Positions 1 to 8,598 of a stretch of DNA of 64,000 nt are shown piece after piece (positions within the stretch are counted from its first letter, which is position 1; each line of letters opens with the position of its first letter). The translations under genes and the position numbers were made by a program. The notes under the pieces are model-generated. The model saw only the letters and a program-made list of their open reading frames with translations, made no database searches and was not told where the DNA came from. The stretch lies in contig JAJPHF010000168.1 of NCBI GenBank assembly GCA_021325365.1, positions 1 to 64,000 on the forward strand, read 5' to 3'. The stretch comes from Pseudomonadota bacterium. GTDB lineage: Bacteria; Chloroflexota; UBA6077; JAJPHF01.

Positions 1-537
1 CCGGGTGGTCCCGGCGGGGACGTCAGGCCGCCGGGCGGTGCGCGGAGCAGGCGCTTCCTTGGTGCCGGGACATAGTCGCGGCCGGGCGGAGCGATGGGGC
101 CGGCCTGTCTCTGAGCAGGGGCCCGGCATCTGGGAGGGCCGCGACGGGTGGGAGCGGGGCGGCCGCGCCTGGGACGGCGGCTCCGCTCGGGTGGCTCGGG
201 CGGGCTGCCAGGCTGGATTCTGTCGGGGCACCTCCGGCACTGGGTGATGGGGGCTCTACACAGTAGAGCGATTTCGCGCGGGGCAGCGTCCGGGGACGAG
301 CGGCCGGAGGGGTGTCCAGGAGGATGGACCTGGGCGGCGCCGGCCGGGCGGCAGGGGACGAGCCCCGGCCCTACGAATCCAGCGGAGGTGATGGTAGGCC
401 CGAGCGCCGGCCGGGCGCGCGTCCGCGTGCCGCGCCGCGCAGGAGGAAGCCACGTAGCGTCCCCGCCTGCGGCAGACGGATGTGACTCGGTGGAACGCAC
501 ACGCCGCGGCTACGGCCATCCTGTGCTGTTTCTTCCC
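1..537. other. left-edge region without a convincing gene
   Basis: I see no credible coding sequence here. The open frames overlap on both strands, are rich in Arg, Gly and Pro, and show no family motif. The stretch holds one copy of an interspersed repeat (341-375) and lies downstream of the oxidoreductase gene that ends at 538 on the minus strand. Confidence 0.5.
341..375. repeat. interspersed repeat, family R1
   Basis: The core reads GGCAGGGGACGAGCCCCGGC followed by CCTACG. Related copies lie at 4391-4412, 4452-4488, 4526-4556 and 4589-4624. The GGGG...CCCC halves can pair, so a transcript would form a short hairpin. All copies are intergenic. Confidence 0.65.
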
Positions 538-1698
538 TCAAGCGCCACTGACCTGGAAGCCTGCCAGCTGCTCGCCGATGATCTTTGCTGCCGCGCCACA
601 ACCGGCCACGAAGCCGAAGAAGGGGCCGAAGTCCCGGGCGCTCGGCAGGCCGGTGAAGAACAGGCCGGGGATGCTGGACTGGAACTGCTCATCTAGCACC
701 GGATAGCCGTCGGCCACCGCTAGCTCCGGCAGGATGCTCTCGGGGGAGAGGTACGGGAGCTGGCGCGCGTCGACGCGGTAGCCGGTGGCCAGAATGACAT
801 GGTCCACCGGGAACGCGGCGCCGCTGTCGAGCTGCACGACCAGCTCGCCGCTCGGCCGCGCTTCGCAGCTGGCCACCGTCGTGTTCGGCCAGACGTGGAT
901 GTTCGCCTTGCCGAGCCGCGGTGCGAGCCAGGGTTCCAGCTTCAGCCGCCCCTCGGCCCAGAACCGCTGGCGGATCGCCTCCTGCTCCTCCGGGGGCTGC
1001 CGCCGGAACCAGCCGGGAATCTCGGTGGTCGCCCGGATCATGCCGCTCACCCACGACCAGTCGGACGCCGCGAAACGGGGCGCGGCGTGCCGGTGCGACA
1101 CGTGCACCGCCGCCGCGCCAGACTCGTGGATGAGCGCGGCCCATTCGTAGGCGCTCTGTCGCCCGCCGACGATCAGGCAGCGACGGCCCCGGAGGAAGTC
1201 GAAGTCGACCGTGTGGCAGGTGTGCGAGTAGCGGCCGGCGGGGAGCTTCGCGGCCAGCTCCGCCGGGACGTTCACGAACGATCCAAACCCGGCTGCCACC
1301 AGCGCGTTCGCGGCGAGCAGGCGCTCGCCGTCCTCCAGCGAGGCCTCGAAGCGCCCGTCCCTCCAGCGTAGCTCGCGCACGAGCGCGGGCGCGGGATGGA
1401 GGGCGTACTCGTCCTGGAACCACTGAGCATAGTCGAGAAACAACTCCACGGGGAGCGGCTGCGCTTCCTGCTCGGGGATGCCCCGCAGCTCCAGGTAGGC
1501 GGCCAGGGTCTTGACCTCGAGCGGGTCGAGGTGCCAATCGAGCCCGGAGCGCAGGTACATGCCGCGGGGCATGTGCTGGCGCCAGAAGCTCATCGGCTCG
1601 CCCAGCAGGAGGGTATCGACGCCACGACGGCGGGCGTAAGCGGCGGCGGCGAGGCCGTACGGTCCGGCGCCGATGATGAGCAGATCTGTCTGGTGCAT
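538..1698 (-). CDS. FAD/NAD(P)-binding oxidoreductase, flavin monooxygenase-like
   Basis: About 386 residues when started at the ATG at 1698, which has a GAGGCGG site just upstream; a longer open frame reaches 1845 but adds a low-quality leader. The N-terminus carries the FAD Rossmann motif IIGAGPYGLAAAAYA and a second nucleotide-binding motif, IVGGRQSAYEWA, lies mid-protein. The C-terminal part has ILATGYRVD and GLFFTGLPSA, typical of the flavin monooxygenase/lysine-ornithine N-hydroxylase superfamily. The likely role is NAD(P)H-dependent oxygenation or reduction of a small molecule in the cytoplasm. The substrate cannot be inferred. No co-transcribed partner is evident. Confidence 0.85.
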   Translation of the reverse strand: MHQTDLLIIGAGPYGLAAAAYARRRGVDTLLLGEPMSFWRQHMPRGMYLRSGLDWHLDPLEVKTLAAYLELRGIPEQEAQPLPVELFLDYAQWFQDEYALHPAPALVRELRWRDGRFEASLEDGERLLAANALVAAGFGSFVNVPAELAAKLPAGRYSHTCHTVDFDFLRGRRCLIVGGRQSAYEWAALIHESGAAAVHVSHRHAAPRFAASDWSWVSGMIRATTEIPGWFRRQPPEEQEAIRQRFWAEGRLKLEPWLAPRLGKANIHVWPNTTVASCEARPSGELVVQLDSGAAFPVDHVILATGYRVDARQLPYLSPESILPELAVADGYPVLDEQFQSSIPGLFFTGLPSARDFGPFFGFVAGCGAAAKIIGEQLAGFQVSGA

Positions 1699-2077
1699 GG
1701 TCCGCCTCGCTGGTGGACTGGTCGGCGGCCTGCGGCCGCCGGAAACGTTCGCCTCCCTTGGCGTGCAGAGAGGAGAGTTGGCGGCCTGCTCCGCAACGGC
1801 GTCTCGGGCGTGCGCTGTTGTACCGCTTCCCTGACTGGTATGCAAGCTCTTGAGCGTGCCTCAAACTGGGGGCCTGCACGCTCACGCGATGGGAACTTCA
1901 TGCCGCGGAGCAGGCCTGCTCGCCCGTGCTCGCTTCAAGCCATGGGTGAGGGACTCCTAGCCGCGCACAAGCTGCACGTGGCTCTAGCTACTGACCGCTG
2001 CATGGGTTGGGAAACCCCGGCGACGATGGGGTACGCCATGAGGTACGGCTACATGCTATCGCTCCACCCGCCCCGCC

Positions 2078-2344
2078 GTGCAGGAGTGGCGGCGCCTGCC
2101 TACCTGGGCGCTCCACCAGGCCGGCTGGACCGGGCGGGCCATCGCCCAGGCGCTCGGCGTCACGCCGGGCGCTGTAAGCGGGTGGCTCAACCGGGCCGTG
2201 CTCGGCGAGTGTCTGCGCCAGGGTAGCTCTCGAGACGCGCCCGGCTCGCCGGCTGGAGGCTGGCCCGGAGCACGCGAGCGACCCCATCCGTTCCGACGTT
2301 CCACCGCATGGCAACGGCGGCGCAATCTTCTGAAGCGAGAATAG
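2078..2344 (+). pseudogene. remnant of a transposase N-terminal helix-turn-helix (IS630-like)
   Basis: This 88-codon GTG-started frame contains RAIAQALGVTPGAVSGWLNR, which resembles the homeodomain-like HTH at the start of IS630-family transposases. It is followed by a short basic, Pro/Gly-rich tail and a stop. The DDE catalytic domain is absent and no terminal inverted repeats are visible, so I treat it as a decayed fragment. It could instead be a small independent HTH protein. Apart from this fragment, 1699-2442 shows nothing recognisable. Confidence 0.45.
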
Positions 2345-2442
2345 ACCGTGGAGGCAATAGACCGAGAGGCCTGGACCCCGCTATGCTTGCCGCACGCCGT
2401 GGCGGGCCCCGGGATGGACCGCGCTGCCGTGGGAGGTGAGCC

Positions 2443-3577
2443 ATGTGGACACGGGGACGGGGGTCGCGGTTGGGCCCGGCGCTGGTGGCGCTGGGCGGGG
2501 TGCCGCCGGGCCTGGTCCTGCCACCTGTGCTCACTGCGCAGGTCGGCGGCAACACGTGGGCCCCGCGGACGCCGATGCTCACCGGCCGGGCGGGCCTCGG
2601 AGTAGCGACGGCGACCAATGGCAAGCTGTACGCCATCGGCGGCTACGACGGCACGAACTTCCTCGCCACGGTGGAGGAGTACGACCCGAGCAGCAACACC
2701 TGGACCAACTGCGGTGGCAGCCCAACTGCGAATCACTGCTCCGCCATGCCCACCGCTCGGTCCGATCTCAAGGTCGCGGCGGCGGCCAATGGCAAGCTCT
2801 ACGCCATCGGGGGCGGCAACGCGAGCGGGACCCTCACCACGGTGGAGCAGTACGACCCGAGCACGAACACCTGGACCGAAGGCGTCGATGCCTATCGCTC
2901 GTGCGTATCTGGGGCTGGCCGCGGCCTTCGATGGGAAGCTGTACGCCATCGGGGGTAGCAACAACACGGTCAGCGAGCTGACGACGGTGGAAGCGTACGA
3001 CCCCACGGCGAACGCCTGGACGTCGCAGATCGGGATCACCCTGGCCCGCCTTGGGCTGGGGGCGGCGACCGCGCCCTTTACGGGGGAGGTGTATGCGGTT
3101 GGAGGCCTGAACGGCAGCACCTACTATACCGCGGTGGAAGCGTATCTACCGCCCGGCGGCGCGCCCCCGCCGACGGCGACCGCGACTAGCACGCCGACGC
3201 GGACGAGCATCCCGACGCGGACGAGCACCCCGACTGCCACCCCGTACCCGCGGCCCAACGTCGGCGTACAGGTCGCGCCCGGTGGTGGCACGCTGCAGAC
3301 CACGATCACCGCCCGCGACGCGGGCTGCGCCCAGGGGAACAACCAGTTGCAGGCGCTCCAGTTCACGCGCCTGACCAACGCCACCGTGGATGTCGGCAGC
3401 CCGCTCATCACCACGGTGGCGAGCCCGACCACGATCCCGCTGCCCGCCCATCCGGCGACCATCCCGCTCACGGTGCATCGTACGACGAGTGGGCAGGCGG
3501 CCACCGTGGAACTGGTGGTGACGGATGGCTGCAGGGCATGGCCCACGTTTATCGGGGGCGGCCCCGGCGCCTTCTAA
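2443..3577 (+). pseudogene. secreted Kelch-repeat protein with shared C-terminal module, frameshifted
   Basis: ATG at 2443 follows GGGAGGTGAGCC and starts a signal-peptide-like N-terminus. Four Kelch-type blades are visible: three contain KLYAIGG and the fourth EVYAVGG, each followed by a VE.YDP..N.WT-type strand. The frame breaks near 2881-2890: blades 1-2 are in the frame of 2443, and blades 3-4 plus the rest are one base forward. After the blades come a Thr/Pro linker and a roughly 105-residue C-terminal module ending CRAWPTFIGGGPGAF at the stop at 3577. The same module ends the glycosidase at 33485-35128. A beta-propeller surface or secreted protein is the likely product. The shift may be real decay or a sequencing error. 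Confidence 0.75.
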
Positions 3578-3743
3578 GCGCTCGGCGCTTCGGGGCCGTA
3601 CCGAGTTTCCCAGCCGGTGCAGCGGGCAGTAATTGGGAGAGGGCGGGCGGACTGGCGGTGGGGGTCGATGTGGTACGGTTGGAGGGCGGCGCGGCCGGGC
3701 GGGCGCCTGGTGCGGCGGGAAGATCGGCGGGGAGGCGCGGGCG

Positions 3744-4277
3744 ATGGATGACGAGCGGGCGGCGCGGCCGGGCCGGCGGCTGGCGCCGCGAGCAGGCTCG
3801 ATGGCTGCCGAGCGGGCGGTGCTGACGCGCGAGCAGATCGAGGCGATCCTGCCGCACCGCGCCCCGTTCTTGTTCGTCGATCGGATCGTGGAGCTGGAGT
3901 ACGGCAAGCGGGCGGTGGGGATCATGGACGATCCGGCCGCCGCGGCGCACGATTTCTGGGTGCGGGGCCACTTCCCGGGCTTCGCCGTGTTTCCGGGCGC
4001 GCTGCTGGTGGAGGCGCTGGCGGAGGTGGGAGCGATCGCGGCGCTGGGGCTGGCGGAGTTCCAGGGGAAGATCGCGATGCTGACGGGGCTGGACAACTGG
4101 CGCTTTCGCAACCCGGCGCTGCCGGGCGTGGCGGTGCGGCTGGAGGCCGAGCTGGTGGCGATGCGGCGGAACTTCGGTCGGGGCCGCGCGCGCGCGACAG
4201 CAGGGACGCAACTGCTGGCGGAGGGCGACCTGTCGTTCGCCATCGTGGAGCGCCCGGCGGGCTTTCCGCCGGCGTAG
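3744..4277 (+). CDS. fabZ: 3-hydroxyacyl-ACP dehydratase FabZ-like
   Basis: A hot-dog-fold dehydratase of about 177 residues. LPHRAPFLFVDRIVELE matches the FabZ N-terminal helix region. GHFPG carries the catalytic His, and the Glu in LLVEALAE is the partner acid. The later segment LTGLDNWRFRNPALPG also matches FabZ. It would dehydrate 3-hydroxyacyl-ACP in fatty acid elongation. The start at 3744 has a GGGGAGG site about 8 bases upstream; an inner ATG at 3801 is possible and would give a more typical length. The gene stands alone with no fab or lpx neighbours. Confidence 0.82.
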   Translation: MDDERAARPGRRLAPRAGSMAAERAVLTREQIEAILPHRAPFLFVDRIVELEYGKRAVGIMDDPAAAAHDFWVRGHFPGFAVFPGALLVEALAEVGAIAALGLAEFQGKIAMLTGLDNWRFRNPALPGVAVRLEAELVAMRRNFGRGRARATAGTQLLAEGDLSFAIVERPAGFPPA

Positions 4278-4819
4278 CGCGACGCGGTACGGCTCCCGCT
4301 CGTCGAGGACGAGGACGCGCAGCGCGGCGCCCCCTGGGGCGCGCGATCCTTCATCAGGAAGGCCTGCGAGCGCGCGCGGAGCGCGATGGCGATAGGGGAC
4401 GAGCCCCGGCCCCATGGCCAGACGGGCGACTTCAACCGCGGGACGTTCTCGCTGGCCGGGCGGCAGGGGGTGAGCCCCTGCCCTACCTTTGGGTTCCGCT
4501 GGTTGGCGATCCGGGCGAGTGGCGCCGGCTGGCAGGGGACGAGCGCCGGCCCTACGTCCGCCTCACCGGGATGAGGAGCCGGGCGGCCCCGGCCGGGCGG
4601 CAGGGGACGAGCCTCTGCCCTACGATCCGTGGCGCTTGCGAGGCTAGGGTCGGGCTGTGCTTGGTGGCGGGGGGCACGACGGGGCGCTAGGCGGTGGCTG
4701 GGATCCAGCGGGGCGGGAGTGTCGTGGGCGGAGGGCGGCGGCGCGGCTGGTATAACTGGCGGGTGTGCCGGGCCGCGCCGCGCGGGGGCGGGCGCGCGGC
4801 GCGGGGAGGAGGAGAGCCG
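4278..4819. repeat. gene-free stretch with four R1 repeat copies
   Basis: No gene is supported here. Variants of the R1 repeat occur at 4391-4412, 4452-4488, 4526-4556 and 4589-4624, each centred on GGGGACGAGCCCC or a close variant and mostly ending CCCTAC. A TATAAC hexamer near 4749 could be the -10 element of the amidase gene starting at 4820; I see no good -35 element. Confidence 0.55.
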
Positions 4820-6196
4820 ATGGACCCGCGAGACGAGGCCATGCACCGCGACGTGCCGGCCGGGCACCAGCAGCGGCGGGCGGGAAGGCCGTTGGACCGG
4901 CGAGGAGAGGCGATGCACCCGCACGACGGTTCGGAGGGCTGTTCGACGCCGGGCCGGCGGCGCTACCGGCTGGCGGACGAGGTGGTGGAGGCGTTCGCGC
5001 GGCTGGACCGCCTGACGGCGGGCGACGCGGTGGATACGGAGCGGCTGGACGGCTTCGTCGAAGCGCGGCGGCGGACGCGCCGCAAGGTGCGGGAGCTGGG
5101 GAGCGCGCTGCGCCACGGCACGGTGGCCTCGCCGCTGCTGGGCGGCGCGGACGCCTCGCGCGCCTGGCCGCTGTACCGGCCCATGGCGGGCGGCGCCCCC
5201 GTCTTTCCCGAGGAGCAGGGGGCGGTCCACACGCTGCCGTCGATCGAGGGCGAGACGGTGCACGTGGGGTGGTTCGATCCGGCGCTGGCGCCGGTGCTGA
5301 CCGTGGAGTCGGGCGACACGGTGTCTTACGTGGACACGATGACGCACTGCGCGGGCCGGGTCTGCCTGAACATGACGGTCGCGGAGCGGGAGGCACTACG
5401 GGCGGACTACCCGGCGGCGCCGCACTCGAACATCGGGCCGGTGGCGGTGCGCGGCGCGGAGCCGGGCGATGTCATCGAGTGCCGCATCCTGAAGGCCGAC
5501 CCGATCGACTGGGGCTTCAACAACAGCGGGCCGGGCCGCGGCACGCTGCCCGACGACTTCGACCGGCCGCACCTGCGCTTCTTCCACTTCGACCGGGAGC
5601 GCATGACGACGGAGTTCTTGCCGGGCATCGAGATCCCGTTGGGGCCGTTCCAGGGCATCCTGGGAGTGCAGCCGCCGGGCGACCGGCCGGCGCCCTCGGG
5701 GCCGCCAGGGCGCTATGGCGGCAACATGGACCTGCGCGAGCTGGTGGCGGGCACGGCGCTGTTCGTGCCGGTGTTCCATCCGGGCGGGAAGTTGTGGACC
5801 AGCGACTCGCACGCCGCGCAGGGGGACGGCGAGGTGAACCTGACGGCCATCGAGACGGCGATGCGCGAGGTGCGGATTCAGTACGTGCTGCACAAGCAGG
5901 TGGGGCTGGCCTGGCCGATGGTGGAAACGCCGACGCACTGGATCAGCCTGGGGATGGACCCGGACCTGGACGCGGCGCACACGATCGCGCTGCGCCAGAT
6001 GATCCGGTTCCTGGAGGCCGGCCTGGCGATGGACCCGCTGGACGCCTACTCGCTGTGCAGCATCGCCGTGACGTTCCGCATCACGCAGTCGGTGGACGGC
6101 AACAAGGGCGTTCACGGGATGCTGCCGAAGGACCTGTTCCGCGCCGACCTGCGGGAGCGACTGTCGCTCGTGGCGCCGCGGCAGCCGCGAGCGTAG
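4820..6196 (+). CDS. acetamidase/formamidase family protein
   Basis: About 458 residues from the ATG at 4820, preceded by GGAGGAGGAGAG. Residues from about 130 on show the acetamidase/formamidase pattern: VHVGWFDP, then GDVIECRILKADPIDWG, a GGNMDLRELVAGT block and DSHAAQGDGEVN. Members hydrolyse short-chain amides such as formamide or acetamide to the acid and ammonia in the cytoplasm. The first 60 or so residues are a variable extension with repeated ...RGEAMH... units and do not resemble the family core. It is followed after about 110 bases by the phosphoesterase gene. Substrate identity is inferred from family only. Confidence 0.85.
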   Translation: MDPRDEAMHRDVPAGHQQRRAGRPLDRRGEAMHPHDGSEGCSTPGRRRYRLADEVVEAFARLDRLTAGDAVDTERLDGFVEARRRTRRKVRELGSALRHGTVASPLLGGADASRAWPLYRPMAGGAPVFPEEQGAVHTLPSIEGETVHVGWFDPALAPVLTVESGDTVSYVDTMTHCAGRVCLNMTVAEREALRADYPAAPHSNIGPVAVRGAEPGDVIECRILKADPIDWGFNNSGPGRGTLPDDFDRPHLRFFHFDRERMTTEFLPGIEIPLGPFQGILGVQPPGDRPAPSGPPGRYGGNMDLRELVAGTALFVPVFHPGGKLWTSDSHAAQGDGEVNLTAIETAMREVRIQYVLHKQVGLAWPMVETPTHWISLGMDPDLDAAHTIALRQMIRFLEAGLAMDPLDAYSLCSIAVTFRITQSVDGNKGVHGMLPKDLFRADLRERLSLVAPRQPRA

Positions 6197-6305
6197 TCGG
6201 CGGAATCACGGGGTTTACCGCGCGCTTACCGGTCGCTCATGGCCTGGACACATTCTCGGGCTAGACTGAGCCGTTGCCAGAGTGCGGCGGTGAGGAGAGC
6301 AGGGA

Positions 6306-7772
6306 ATGCTGGGTGAGCGATGGCGCGGGCTGGGCCTGGCGCTGCTGGTGGCGCTGGCGGCGACGCTGGGGGCGGCCCCCCAGTCCTGGGGGGCGAGGGG
6401 CGCGGAGCCGCTGGCCCCCGGGGCATGGGGGGAGGCGGCAGGCGGGTCGGTTGCGCCCGGGGCGGCGCGGCCGGGCGGGGGGCCGGCGCCGACGGCGGCG
6501 ATCGACCACGTGGTGGTGATCTACCTGGAGAACCACAGCTTCGACAACCTGTACGGGCTGTTCCCCGGCGCCGACGGGCTGGCGAACGCGCAGGATGCGT
6601 TGCCGCAGGTGGACCTCGACGGCAGGCCGTACGCGGCGCTGCCGCAGCCGGTGAACACGTCGCAGCAGCCGCCCGGCCCGGACCCGCGCTTCCCCGCCGA
6701 CTTGCCGAACCAGCCGTTTGACATCGGCCGCTACGTGCCGGCTGACGAGGAGACCGGCGACCTGATCCACGCCTACTACCGACAGCAGTACCAGATCGAC
6801 GGCGGCAAGATGGACCGCTTCGCGTACTGGAGCGACGCCAAGGGGCTGGCGCTGGGGCACTACGATACGAGTGGGCTGCCGCTCGCGCGCTGGGCGCGGG
6901 AGTACACGCTGGCCGACCATTTCTTCCACGCGGCGTTCGGCGGCTCGTTCCTGAACCACTTCTGGCTCGTGTGCGCCTGTACGCCGCTGTGGCCGAACGC
7001 GCCGGCGGATGCGGTGTCGGTCCCCTTCCCGGACCGGCCGGACTACCTGCAAGACCGAAGCGTGCGGCCGGACGGGTACGCGGTAAACACGACGCAGCCC
7101 TTCTACGCGCCGTACCGGGCGGGCACCCCTGACGACCATCGCCTGCCGCCACAGACGCTGCCGCACATCGGCGACCGCCTGGACGCGGCCGGGGTGTCGT
7201 GGGCCTGGTACGCGGGGGGCTGGAACGCCGCGGCCGCGGGCCGACCGGACGCGCTGTTCCAGTACCATCACCAGCCGTTCAACTACTTTGCGGACGTGGG
7301 CGGCGACCCGGCGGCGCGGGCGCGGCACCTGCAGGACGAGACGGACTTTCTGGCGGCGCTGCGGGAGGGCACGCTGCCGCAGGTTGTCTGGGTGAAGCCG
7401 GCCGGGACCGACAACGAGCACCCGGGCTACACGGACGTGATCACCGGCGAGCAGCACACGGAGGCGCTGCTGCGCGCGATCCAGGACAGCCGCTACTGGC
7501 CGCACGTCGCGATCGTCGTCACCTACGACGAGCATGGCGGCTACTGGGACCACGTGGCGCCGCCGGTCGTGGACGAGTGGGGCCCGGGCGAGCGGGTGCC
7601 GACGCTGATCATCTCGCCGTTTGCGAAGCGGGGCTTCGTGGACCACACGCCGTACGACACCACCTCGATCCTGCGGTTCATCGAGTGGCGCTGGAATCTG
7701 CCCGCGCTCGGGCCGCGCGACGCCGCGGTGAACAACCTGCTGAACGCGTTTGACTTCGGCGACGTCCGGTAG
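6306..7772 (+). CDS. secreted phosphoesterase (AcpA/phospholipase C family)
   Basis: About 488 residues. The N-terminus has a positively charged start, a hydrophobic stretch and an AxA-like cleavage region near residue 30, so export is likely. IDHVVVIYLENHSFDN at about residues 65-80 is the family signature of the alkaline-phosphatase-like phosphoesterases (PF04185). VTYDEHGGYWDHV near residue 405 supplies further metal-binding residues. The product probably cleaves phosphate esters outside the cytoplasmic membrane, as acid phosphatase AcpA or non-haemolytic phospholipase C do. The ATG at 6306 follows GAGGAGAGCAGGGA. Whether it prefers phospholipids or simple phosphomonoesters cannot be told. 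Confidence 0.87.
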   Translation: MLGERWRGLGLALLVALAATLGAAPQSWGARGAEPLAPGAWGEAAGGSVAPGAARPGGGPAPTAAIDHVVVIYLENHSFDNLYGLFPGADGLANAQDALPQVDLDGRPYAALPQPVNTSQQPPGPDPRFPADLPNQPFDIGRYVPADEETGDLIHAYYRQQYQIDGGKMDRFAYWSDAKGLALGHYDTSGLPLARWAREYTLADHFFHAAFGGSFLNHFWLVCACTPLWPNAPADAVSVPFPDRPDYLQDRSVRPDGYAVNTTQPFYAPYRAGTPDDHRLPPQTLPHIGDRLDAAGVSWAWYAGGWNAAAAGRPDALFQYHHQPFNYFADVGGDPAARARHLQDETDFLAALREGTLPQVVWVKPAGTDNEHPGYTDVITGEQHTEALLRAIQDSRYWPHVAIVVTYDEHGGYWDHVAPPVVDEWGPGERVPTLIISPFAKRGFVDHTPYDTTSILRFIEWRWNLPALGPRDAAVNNLLNAFDFGDVR

Positions 7773-7838
7773 CTGCGGCGGGGGCCGCGCGTGGCGGGGC
7801 CGACGGGCGCGGGCGGGGACGCGCCCGGGGCGTCGGGA

Positions 7839-7867
7839 TTGACGCTCCGGGGCCGAACCCGTACCAT
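7839..7867 (+). promoter_or_regulatory. sigma-70-like promoter of the 7918 gene
   Basis: TTGACG at 7839-7844 and TACCAT at 7862-7867 are separated by exactly 17 bases. They lie about 50 bases upstream of the ATG at 7918 and downstream of the phosphoesterase stop. The gene therefore probably has its own start site rather than relying on read-through. Confidence 0.55.
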
Positions 7868-7917
7868 CCTGATAGGAAGCCGGCGCGGGACGGCGGGCCG
7901 GCCGCGGGGAGGGCGAG

Positions 7918-8508
7918 ATGGACGACTCGGAGGCGGAAGCCCGAGCCCAGCGCGAGCGGCTGGAGGCTGCCGAGATCTACGCCTTCATCTTTCCGGTGCT
8001 CGACCGGCTGCTGCTGCTGGACGTGCGCGCGCTGCCCGAGCACCCGCCGCGCGCGCTGCTGGTGTCGAGCGCGGAGATCGTGCAGGACCTCGTGCCGCGG
8101 TTTCGGCGACAGCTTTCCGACTTGTTCCTGCGGAAGCCCGAGCTGATCTTCAGCCGCCTGCGCCTGTTCTCGTACCTCGACGGCGAGATGGCGCAGCTCG
8201 TGGTGGAGGCCGCGCTGGCGCGCGAGCAGCGCCCGCCCGTCGAGCGCGGGGCCGAGCGCAGCTTCGCCTATGCGCGAGTGCGGACGGCGACGGCCGAGTT
8301 TTTCGGCACGCCGGTGTGGCAGCTGGTCGAGGAGACGGCGCAGCGCAAGAGCCACAATGCGCTGGGCGACTCGCTGGCCGCGGCGCGGGAGCAGCTGACG
8401 GTGTGGGAGCAGGAGATGGTGCGGCGCGCGGCGGCCGAGGAGCGGCGGCGCCTGTTCTCGGAGCGCCACTACCGCATCATCCGTCCCCAGGACCCGCCCG
8501 AGAGCTAA
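7918..8508 (+). CDS. hypothetical protein, helical, Arg/Glu-rich
   Basis: About 196 residues; ATG at 7918 has GGGAGGGCGAG just upstream. I do not recognise the family. The sequence is rich in Arg, Glu, Ala and Leu with no signal peptide and no clear membrane segment. A hydrophobic stretch at residues 22-40 (YAFIFPVLDRLLLLDVRAL) and long amphipathic helices follow, and the C-terminal third (about 140-185) looks like a coiled or helical segment. The upstream promoter and the strong bidirectional terminator downstream mark it as an independent transcription unit. Confidence 0.65.
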   Translation: MDDSEAEARAQRERLEAAEIYAFIFPVLDRLLLLDVRALPEHPPRALLVSSAEIVQDLVPRFRRQLSDLFLRKPELIFSRLRLFSYLDGEMAQLVVEAALAREQRPPVERGAERSFAYARVRTATAEFFGTPVWQLVEETAQRKSHNALGDSLAAAREQLTVWEQEMVRRAAAEERRRLFSERHYRIIRPQDPPES

Positions 8509-8516
8509 CCACCTGG

Positions 8517-8567
8517 CCGGGGCTGACGTGCCGCTCTGGCCTGGCCAGAGCGGCACGTCAGCCCCGG
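8517..8567. terminator. perfect 25-bp inverted repeat between convergent genes
   Basis: The arms 8517-8541 and 8543-8567 are exact reverse complements around a single central base; each arm contains GGGGCTGACGTGCCGCTCTG. It sits between the stop at 8508 (plus) and the stop at 8599 (minus), so it is well placed as a bidirectional terminator. No T-run follows. A cruciform or protein-binding role is also possible. Confidence 0.65.
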
Positions 8568-8598
8568 AAACAGGCTTGCACCTTGCCTGCAAGCGGCT

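Noticed and set aside
3146..5347. A 733-codon open frame on the minus strand
   Set aside because: Overlaps FabZ and the amidase on the other strand and shows no family features.
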